From Alphaproteobacteria bacterium (GTDB taxonomy: Bacteria > Pseudomonadota > Alphaproteobacteria > CALKHQ01), in contig JAWKYB010000005.1 of NCBI GenBank assembly GCA_041396705.1, positions 1-64,000 of the forward strand: 64,000 bases of DNA. The letters are read 5' to 3'. Positions 57,871-64,000 of this stretch are shown piece by piece. A program made the position numbers and the translations under genes. A model generated the notes under the pieces. That model made no database searches. It worked only from the letters and a program-made list of their open reading frames with translations, and was not told the DNA's origin. How positions within the stretch are numbered: the first letter of the stretch is position 1; the number at the start of each line of letters is the position of its first letter.

Positions 57871-59328
57871 TCAGCCGCGCCAGAATGCCGGCGAGAACAG
57901 CACCAGCACCGACATGATCTCCAGCCGGCCCAGCAGCATGCCGACGGTGAGCAGCCACTTCGCCGGCTCGTTCAGCGTGGCGAAGTTGCCGGCCGGCCCG
58001 ATCTCCCTGCCGAGGCCGGGACCGACATTGGCCAGCGCCGTCATCGCGCCGGTCAGCGCGGTCACCAACTCGACCCCGGTGAATGCGAGGCCCAGCGTCA
58101 GCGCGACCAGCGAGAACAGGAAGGCGGTCAGGAACACGTTGACCGAGCGCAGGATGTCCGGCTCCAGCGTGCGGCCGCCGTAGCGCAGCTGCAGCACGCC
58201 GTGCGGATACAGCAGACGGGTCAGCCCGGAGCGCAGCAGCTCGAACATCACCAGCAGCCGATAGGACTTCAGCCCGCCGGCGGTCGAACCGGCACAGCCG
58301 CCGACCATGGTCAGCATCAGGAACATGCCGACCGCCGCGTGACCCCAGGTGGTGTAGTCGCCGGCGGCATAGCCGGTGGTGGTGATGATCGAGACCACGT
58401 GGAAAGTGGTCTGGGTCAGCGCGCTGAGGAACGGCCGGCCGGTCTCCAGCGACAGCCAGGTCGCCATCGAGGCGGCGATGACCGCGACCAGGGCCAGGAA
58501 CAGGACGATCTGCGGGTCGGTCAGACTGGTCGCGCGGCTGATGAACAGGGCGCGGATGTACAGGGTGAACGGCAGCGAGCCGATCACCATGAACAGCACC
58601 GCGACCCACAGGATGGCATCCGACTGGTAGTGGCCGAGCGAATAGTCGTGGGTGGAGAAGCCGCCGGTCGACAACGTTGTCATGGCGTGGTTGACCGCCT
58701 CGAACACCGGCATGCCGGCCAGCACGTAGCCGAGCCCGCAGGCGACCGTCAGCCCGAAATAGAGCATGACCAGCGCGGTCGAGAACTGCAGGAAGCGCGG
58801 GAACGGCTTGTCGGAGCGGTCCGACGATTCGATGCGGAAGAACTGCATGCCGCCGACTCGCAGGAACGGCAGCATCAACAGGCCCATGGCGACGAACCCG
58901 ATGCCGCCGATCCACTGCAGCATCGACCGCCACAGCAACAGGCCGCGCGGCGCCTCGTCCAGGCCGATGATGACGGTCGAGCCGGTGGTGGTGATGCCCG
59001 ACATCGATTCGAACACGGAATCGGTGAACGACATGCCCCGGCCCGACATCCAGAACGGCAGCGCGCCGGCGATTGCGGTCACCACCCAGATCAGCACGAC
59101 GGCGAAGAAGGCGAAGCGCAGGGTGAATTTCGGCGACGAGCTGCGCGTCGCCAGCATCGCCGTCACCGACAGGAAGCCGACGATGATCGCCGACTCGGTG
59201 AAGGTGCGCCAGTCGGGGTTGCGATCGATGGCATCGACCGCGGCGGGCACCAGCATCGCCGCCGCCAGCTGCGAGCAGAACACGCCGCAGACGTAGATCG
59301 CGGGCCGGAAGATGGGCGCTTCGCTCAT
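57871..59328 (-). CDS. trkH: TrkH-type potassium uptake protein
   Basis: A 485-residue K+ transporter membrane subunit. The four pore loops are visible: ESMSGITTTGSTV, TTLSTGGFSTHDY, VVSIITTTGYAAGD and ALANVGPGLG, the last being the least conserved as usual. About eight membrane helices plus pore helices are present. It normally works with the TrkA/KtrA cytoplasmic regulator, which is not in this window. It is convergent with the cyclase gene, and 51 nt separate its ATG from the metal transporter. Confidence 0.94.
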   Translation of the reverse strand: MSEAPIFRPAIYVCGVFCSQLAAAMLVPAAVDAIDRNPDWRTFTESAIIVGFLSVTAMLATRSSSPKFTLRFAFFAVVLIWVVTAIAGALPFWMSGRGMSFTDSVFESMSGITTTGSTVIIGLDEAPRGLLLWRSMLQWIGGIGFVAMGLLMLPFLRVGGMQFFRIESSDRSDKPFPRFLQFSTALVMLYFGLTVACGLGYVLAGMPVFEAVNHAMTTLSTGGFSTHDYSLGHYQSDAILWVAVLFMVIGSLPFTLYIRALFISRATSLTDPQIVLFLALVAVIAASMATWLSLETGRPFLSALTQTTFHVVSIITTTGYAAGDYTTWGHAAVGMFLMLTMVGGCAGSTAGGLKSYRLLVMFELLRSGLTRLLYPHGVLQLRYGGRTLEPDILRSVNVFLTAFLFSLVALTLGLAFTGVELVTALTGAMTALANVGPGLGREIGPAGNFATLNEPAKWLLTVGMLLGRLEIMSVLVLFSPAFWRG

Positions 59329-59379
59329 CTCAGCCGCACGGAAGCCGATGGCGGGCGGAACGCAGGCCGTGAAGCCGGA

Positions 59380-60276
59380 TCATGCCGGGTCGCCGCAACG
59401 ACTGTGCTCCAACTGGACGGTGACGTGGGTGACGCCGAACAGACGCGCCACGGCGGCATGGATCTCGTCGCGGGTGCTGTCGATATCGGCGCCGGGATCG
59501 ACCACGGCGTGCAGGGTCATCATGGCACGGTCGCTGCTCAGCGACCAGACATGGACATGGTGGACGTCGTGGACCGCAGGCACGGCGTCGCTCAGCCGGC
59601 GGCCGACCTCGGTGGTGTCGACGTCGTCCGGCGCGCCTTCGAGCAGGATGTGGATGGAGCGGCGCAGGATCGCCAGGGCGGAGCGCAGGATCAGCACCAC
59701 CACCGCCAGCGACAGCACCGGGTCGGCACCGTACCAGCCGGTGGTCATGATGATCAGCGCGGCGGCGATCGCCGCGACCGAGCCGAGCAGGTCGCCGAGC
59801 ACGTGCAGCGCGGCGCCGCGCATGTTGAGGTTGTCGCGGTCGCCGCCGTGCAGCACGCGGAACACCGCCAGGTTGACCGCCAGGCCGATCGCCGCCACGA
59901 CCAGCATCGGCAGCGAGCGGATCTCCACCGGTGCGCTGAAGCGGCCGATCGCCTCCGCCGCGATCCAGCCGCCGAGCGCGAGCAGGGCCAGGCTGTTGGC
60001 CAGCGAGGCCAGCACCTGGGCCCTGTGATAGCCGAAGGTGCGCCGCGCGTCGGCCCGCCGCGCCGACATGCGGAACGCGCCCCAGCTGAGCGCCAGCGCG
60101 CCGAAGTCCGACAGCATGTGGCCGGCGTCGGCGATCAGCGCCAGCGAGCCGACCAGCCAGCCGCCGACCGCCTCGACCACCATGAAGCCGCCGGTCAGCG
60201 CCATGCCGATCAGCAGCCGCCGCTCGCTGTCGGCATGGCCGTGACCGTGCGGGTGGTGGTGGGTGTGATCGGCCAT
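59380..60276 (-). CDS. cation diffusion facilitator (zinc/cobalt exporter, ZitB/CzcD-like)
   Basis: A 298-residue membrane protein. The N-terminus is His-rich (HTHHHPHGHGHADS) and could bind metal. Helices 2 and 5 carry the transport site motifs HMLSDFG (H-x-x-x-D) and HVLGDLLG (H-x-x-x-D). Six helices are expected, then a cytoplasmic domain (VHDVHHVHVWSLSSD) that senses metal. It exports Zn2+ in exchange for protons in close relatives. It starts 17 nt after the cystathionine synthase gene stop, so they may be co-transcribed. Confidence 0.92.
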   Translation of the reverse strand: MADHTHHHPHGHGHADSERRLLIGMALTGGFMVVEAVGGWLVGSLALIADAGHMLSDFGALALSWGAFRMSARRADARRTFGYHRAQVLASLANSLALLALGGWIAAEAIGRFSAPVEIRSLPMLVVAAIGLAVNLAVFRVLHGGDRDNLNMRGAALHVLGDLLGSVAAIAAALIIMTTGWYGADPVLSLAVVVLILRSALAILRRSIHILLEGAPDDVDTTEVGRRLSDAVPAVHDVHHVHVWSLSSDRAMMTLHAVVDPGADIDSTRDEIHAAVARLFGVTHVTVQLEHSRCGDPA

Positions 60277-60293
60277 GGCGGCCCGGCCGCGCC

Positions 60294-61665
60294 TCAGCGG
60301 TCCACCGACCGGCGCAGGTGGTTGATCAGGTCGATCCGCGTGATCAGGCCGTGGAAGACGCCGTCCGCCTGGATCACCGCCACCTCGCCGTCGCGGAAGA
60401 TCGGCAGCAGGTCGTCGATCGCCGCCGACGGGGCCAGCGTCTTCAGCCGCGTCGACATCGCCGAGGCGGCCGGGGCGCGAAAGGCGCCGCGGTCGCCATA
60501 GGCGGCGGCCAGGATGTCGCTTTCGTCGAGGATGCCGACCAGCCGGCCGTCGTCGATCACCGGCACCTGGCTGACATCGGCCCGGCGCATGCGGCCATAG
60601 GCGGTGAGCAGGCTGTCGCCGGAGGTGACCGAGACCACCCCGCCGTCGCTGGCCGGCCGCGCGATGATGTCGCGCAGGTCGCCGTGATACGGCCGGTCGA
60701 GATAGCCCTGGTCGGCCATCCAGTAGTCGTTGAACATCTTCGACAGGTACTTGTTGCCGCTGTCGCAGACGAAGGTCACCACTCGCTTCGCCACCGTCTG
60801 CGACCGGCAATAGTGCAGCGCTGCGGCGACCAGGGTGCCGCTGGACGATCCGGCCAGCACGCCCTCCTCGCGCAGCAGCAGCCGGGCGGTGTCGAGCGCC
60901 TCGGCATCGCCGATGGTGATCGCCTGGCTGGCCAGCGCGAGATCGCAGTTCGGCGGAACGAAGTCCTCGCCGATGCCCTCCACCACCCAGCTGCCGAGCG
61001 CGGCGGTCGGCCGGCCGACATTGACCATGTCGGCGATGATCGAGCCGCGCGGGTCCGCCACCACCATCTCCAGCGCCGGGGCCACCCGCGAAATAGCGCC
61101 CGAGCCCGGTCAGCGTTCCGCCGGAACCGACGCCGCAGACGATGGCGTCGACCTGCCGGTCCATCTGCTCCCAGATCTCCGGGCCGGTCGTGGTCTCGTG
61201 CGCCAGCGGATTGGCCGGGTTGGCGAACTGGTTGACCCAGAAGGCGCCCGGCGTTTCGCGGGCCAGCCGCTCGGCCATGTCCTGGTAATAGGCCGGATGG
61301 CCGCGTTCCACGTCCGAGCGGGTGGTGATCACGGTGGCGCCCAGCGCCTTCAGGTGGAACTGCTTTTCCTGGGCCATCTTGTCGGGCATGACGATGGTCA
61401 GGCGATAGCCCTTCTGCGCCGCGACCAGGGCGAGGCCGAGGCCGGTGTTGCCGGCGGTGGCCTCGATCAGCAGGTCGCCCGGCCGGATGCGGCCGTCCTT
61501 CTCCGCTGCCTCGATCATCGCCAGGGCGATGCGGTCCTTGATCGAGCCGCCCGGGTTCTGGTTCTCCAGCTTGACGAACAGGCGGCAGGGCCCGGTGTCG
61601 AACCGGGTCAGTTCCAGCATCGGCGTGTCGCCGATCAGGTCCAGGATCGAGGATGGAGCGGGCAT
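60294..61665 (-). pseudogene. cystathionine beta-synthase, frameshifted
   Basis: The 5' part (61665-61087) encodes the PLP domain: LDLIGDTPMLELTRF, NQNPGGSIKDRIAL with the Schiff-base Lys, TAGNTGLGLALVAAQKGY and VGSGGTLTGLGRYFA. The sense then shifts at about 61086 to a second frame, where VAPALEMVVADPRGS continues the PLP domain and a C-terminal CBS pair follows (LRDIIARPASDGG, VPVIDDGRLVGILDESDI, LITRIDLINHLRR). Joined, the protein is of ordinary length, about 456 residues. A missing CG pair (or one extra base) would explain the break; an in-frame ATG or GTG at 61085 allows separate translation of the 3' part. Either a recent frameshift or a sequence error. It condenses serine with homocysteine in the intact family. 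Confidence 0.8.
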
Positions 61666-61726
61666 GGCGGCGTCAGCTTCCCCTTCTGGCGCAGGCGGCG
61701 GAACGCGGCGCAGGGTCGCGCCGCCC

Positions 61727-62407
61727 TCAGCGCCGCGCGCGGAACTGGGCGGCGCCCCGGCGGAACGCGCGGGCGGTGCGCACCGGGTTCGGCGCGAAGC
61801 GGAAGGCGCGCTCGACCCGGCCGCGGATCTTCGGGATCTGCAGCACCTCGCCGATGCGCCGGTCGAGGAACGCCCAGCTGTCGGCCTGGCCCTCCGACTC
61901 GTCGTCCAGCCAGTAGAGCAGGGTCGAGGTGTAGACCCAGGCCAGCAGCCCGCGCTTGGTGTAGAAGCTGAAGTCGGTGGCCGTGTCGCCCGCCACCCGC
62001 CAGATCGCGTCGACGGTGCGGTACAGCGCCCGGGCCGCGGCCGCGGCGTGCGGCGGCATCGCGGTGACGGCGATCGCCCGGCGGATCGCGACGCGCTCGC
62101 CGGCATGGGCCTCCAGCCGCACGCGGACCGCGGTGGCGATCCGGTCGCGCACCCGCAGCGACGGCAGGTCGCGCTCCGCCAGCGCCACCAGCATGCGCCG
62201 GTCGGCCAGGTCGCAGTAGTGCGCGACGATGTCGATCGGTCCGGCGGGGAACAGCCGGCCGGCGTCCTCCGGCTCCAGCCCGGCGTCGGCGGCGGCGCGC
62301 CGCGCGCAGCCCGGCGTCCAGCCGTCGAACGGTACATGCGGCAGCATCGCCTCGACCAGCGCGTCGCGGTCGCGGCGCAGCCGGTCCTCCATCGCGCCGT
62401 CCCTCAT
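61727..62407 (-). CDS. COQ9-family ubiquinone biosynthesis protein
   Basis: A 226-residue helical protein of the COQ9 family, a lipid-binding partner in ubiquinone synthesis found in mitochondria and alphaproteobacteria. Conserved blocks are MLPHVPFDGWTPGCARRAAADAG at the start, DWRALRRAI-like and AIWRVAGDTATDFSFYTKRGLLAWVYTSTLLYWLDDES, which is the signature. The first ATG at 62407 overlaps the peptide deformylase stop by 4 nt; an ATG at 62392 is the alternative. No frame problem is seen. Confidence 0.9.
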   Translation of the reverse strand: MRDGAMEDRLRRDRDALVEAMLPHVPFDGWTPGCARRAAADAGLEPEDAGRLFPAGPIDIVAHYCDLADRRMLVALAERDLPSLRVRDRIATAVRVRLEAHAGERVAIRRAIAVTAMPPHAAAAARALYRTVDAIWRVAGDTATDFSFYTKRGLLAWVYTSTLLYWLDDESEGQADSWAFLDRRIGEVLQIPKIRGRVERAFRFAPNPVRTARAFRRGAAQFRARR

Positions 62408-62952
62408 GCGACCGCCTCCTCCTCCACCATCTCGTCGCCGGCGAAGCCGCGCCGGATTTCCTCGACGAAGCCGAACCGGCTCATGTCGGTCATCCGCGCC
62501 GGATAGAGCACCCCGTCCAGGTGGTCGCACTCGTGCTGGACCACGCGGGCGTGGAAGCCCTCGGCGACGCGGTCGATCGCCTCGCCGGCCGGCGTGACCG
62601 CGCGATAGCGCACCCGCCGGTGGCGGGGCACCAGCCCCATCATGCCGGGCACCGACAGGCAGCCCTCCCAGCCGTCGTCCATGGTGTCGTCCAGCGGCTC
62701 GACCACCGGATTGACCAGCACGGTCAGCGGCATGGTCGCGTCGCCGTCGCGCCCGCGCGGGACGTGGAAGATCACCACGCGCAGCGGCACGTGCACCTGC
62801 GGCGCGGCCAGGCCGGCGCCGTCGGCGTCCTCCATCGTCTCGATCATGTCCTCGACCAGGCGACGGATCGCCGGATGGGTCGGGTCGTCGACCGGGCGGG
62901 CGGGAGAGCGCAGGACCGGGTGGCCCATGCGCGCGATCTTCAGAATGGCCAT
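62404..62952 (-). CDS. def: peptide deformylase
   Basis: A 182-residue metalloenzyme that removes the N-formyl group from new proteins. The three family motifs are present: DGAGLAAPQV (motif 1), WEGCLSVPGM with the metal Cys (motif 2), and VQHECDHLDGVL with the metal His pair and catalytic Glu (motif 3). The insert VPRGRDGDATMPL is a little longer than in E. coli. It overlaps the COQ9 gene by 4 nt. No fmt gene is adjacent, unlike in many bacteria, so this may be a second or dispersed copy. Confidence 0.94.
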   Translation of the reverse strand: MAILKIARMGHPVLRSPARPVDDPTHPAIRRLVEDMIETMEDADGAGLAAPQVHVPLRVVIFHVPRGRDGDATMPLTVLVNPVVEPLDDTMDDGWEGCLSVPGMMGLVPRHRRVRYRAVTPAGEAIDRVAEGFHARVVQHECDHLDGVLYPARMTDMSRFGFVEEIRRGFAGDEMVEEEAVA

Positions 62953-62993
62953 GGCGTCAATATGTGCGGGCCGCCGGGCGAGGTAAAGCGCGG

Positions 62994-63659
62994 CTAGAAG
63001 TCCAGGTCGGCATAGTGCTGCGGCGGCCGGGCGCCGGGCAGGTGGTCGGCCAGCAGCGGGCGGAAGCTGGGCCGCGACTTGACCCGGGCATACCATTCGC
63101 GGGTCAGGTCGTGCTCGCCCCACGGCACGTCGCCCAGATAGTCGATGCAGCTGATCTGGGCGGCGGCGACCACGTCGGCCATCGAAAGCTCGTCGCCGGC
63201 CAGCCATTTGCGCCGGTCGGTCAGGTAACCGATGTAGTCGAGGTGGTAATGGATGTTGGCGTGGCCGGCGCGGACCGCCGTCGAATCGGGCTGGCCGCGG
63301 CCATAGAAGCGCTTGACGATCTTCTCGGTGACCAGGTTGTCGGTGACCTCGCGGGCGAACTTGCCGTCGAACCAGTCGACCAGCCGCCGGATCTCCGCCC
63401 GCTGGATCGAGTCGCCGCCGTACAGCGACGGCTGCGGGTAGACCTCGTCGAGATACTCGTACACCGCATAGCCGCCGGCGATGACGCGGTCGCCGTCCTG
63501 CAGCACCGGCACCTCGCAGGCGGGGTTCAGCGCCAGGAACGAAGGCCGGCGGTCCCAGACGTTCTCGACCTTCATGTCGAAGTCGAGGTCTTTCTCGGCC
63601 AGGGCGATCCGCACCGCCCGGCAGGACGGCGACAGCCACATGTGAATCAGCGTGCGCAT
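62994..63659 (-). CDS. glutathione S-transferase family protein
   Basis: A 221-residue protein with a thioredoxin-like N-terminal domain (LIHMWLSPSCRAVRIALAEKDLDFD, with SPSC at the active-site position) and an all-helical C-terminal domain (WLAGDELSMADVVAAAQISCIDYLGD). EVPVLQDGDRVIAGGYAVYEYLDE is the usual glutathione-contact strand. ATG at 63659 is used; a more upstream start would add an unlikely leader. The substrate is unknown. It lies between peptide deformylase and the exonuclease-like gene. Confidence 0.85.
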   Translation of the reverse strand: MRTLIHMWLSPSCRAVRIALAEKDLDFDMKVENVWDRRPSFLALNPACEVPVLQDGDRVIAGGYAVYEYLDEVYPQPSLYGGDSIQRAEIRRLVDWFDGKFAREVTDNLVTEKIVKRFYGRGQPDSTAVRAGHANIHYHLDYIGYLTDRRKWLAGDELSMADVVAAAQISCIDYLGDVPWGEHDLTREWYARVKSRPSFRPLLADHLPGARPPQHYADLDF

Positions 63660-63693
63660 GGGGCCGGCAGAATAGCCATTCGCGTCGCGATGG

Positions 63694-64000
63694 CTAGAGG
63701 CGGCCGTCCGCAATCAGATGCCTGAGCCCGGCGGCGACCGTGCGCACGTCGGCCAGCGCCTGGTGCGTTCGCGCCGGCTCCGGCCCGGCGCCGGCCAGCG
63801 CGGCCACCTGGATGCTGTGGAAATCGGCCGCACCCACGCCGAGCAGCGTGCCGAGGTGGCGGCGGAAATTCACCATCCGGCCCTGGTGGCGCGACGGCGG
63901 AATACCGTGCCAGCCGGCATTCTCGGCCAGGATCTCGTGATCGGCGCCGTTGCAGTAGAGCGGGGCGTCGTCGGTGCCGGCGAAGGCGTCGAAGCGGGCC
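63694..64000 (-). CDS. DEDDh-type 3'-5' exonuclease-like protein, 5' end outside the window
   Basis: The last 101 codons of a gene that continues beyond the window. CNGADHEILAENAG resembles the Exo II region and RTHQALADVRTVAAGL fits the Exo III H-x4-D motif of DnaQ-like nucleases. It ends IADGRL. Being incomplete, and lacking the Exo I D-x-E motif here, the call is tentative; a metal-dependent exonuclease domain acting on DNA or RNA is the best guess. Confidence 0.55.
   Translation of the reverse strand, partial: ARFDAFAGTDDAPLYCNGADHEILAENAGWHGIPPSRHQGRMVNFRRHLGTLLGVGAADFHSIQVAALAGAGPEPARTHQALADVRTVAAGLRHLIADGRL

Noticed and set aside
58201..60501. Plus-strand open frame of 766 codons
   Set aside because: It is antisense to trkH and the metal exporter; the sense strand has clear homology.

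Overview
The window looks like a chromosomal segment of a high-GC alphaproteobacterium, probably a Rhodospirillales-type lineage. The reasons are the very high GC at third codon positions, a COQ9-family gene, a glycine cleavage system with split GcvPA/GcvPB subunits, and many CUT1-type sugar ABC transporters. No phage, insertion sequence or CRISPR array was seen. The lineage is an inference; no 16S or marker tree was available.

Region 1 (1-13426) is a surface-glycan locus. A + strand operon runs from a truncated SGNH-like gene through a DegT aminotransferase, a frameshifted nucleotide-sugar epimerase, a WbqC-family protein, a GT4 glycosyltransferase, a polysaccharide-deacetylase-like protein, the wlbA/wlbB/wlbC-type set for a 2,3-diacetamido-uronic acid, and a second GT4 enzyme. 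It ends in a clear intrinsic terminator at 9358-9387. A methyltransferase follows. A convergent neuC-neuB-neuD operon makes a sialic-acid-like nonulosonate.

Region 2 (13498-43191) is a carbohydrate uptake and oxidation island. It holds four CUT1 ABC systems, three Gfo/Idh/MocA dehydrogenases, two GMC-type flavoenzymes (one with a Cys cluster and a small partner subunit), a PLP-dependent dehydratase-like enzyme, a cupin, two SDRs, a TIM-barrel isomerase-like protein and a ROK repressor. Two of the ABC systems are related; one of these has its two permeases fused into a single 646-residue protein. A third lacks an ATPase gene. The fourth resembles glucose (Gts) transporters and is divergent from the ROK gene. 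Every substrate-binding-protein gene is followed, before its permease, by a strong stem-loop. Two matching palindromes lie 52 bp apart in the ROK/Gts intergenic region.

Region 3 (43414-64000) is mostly housekeeping: tRNA-Ala(CGC), YggT, DUF167, FolD, a tandem glycine riboswitch with gcvT-gcvH-gcvPA-gcvPB, TrkH, a CDF metal exporter, cystathionine beta-synthase, COQ9, peptide deformylase, a GST-like protein and a partial exonuclease-like gene. Less ordinary members are an orphan DppC-like permease, a 963-residue DEAH helicase with two predicted membrane segments, and a FecR-domain protein with an Asp-rich tail next to a broken CHASE2-adenylate cyclase.

Three genes (epimerase 2068-2963, cyclase 55596-57842, cystathionine beta-synthase 60294-61665) carry small frame-disrupting changes while their coding sense is kept in the other frames. 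They are either recent pseudogenes or indel errors in the sequence.
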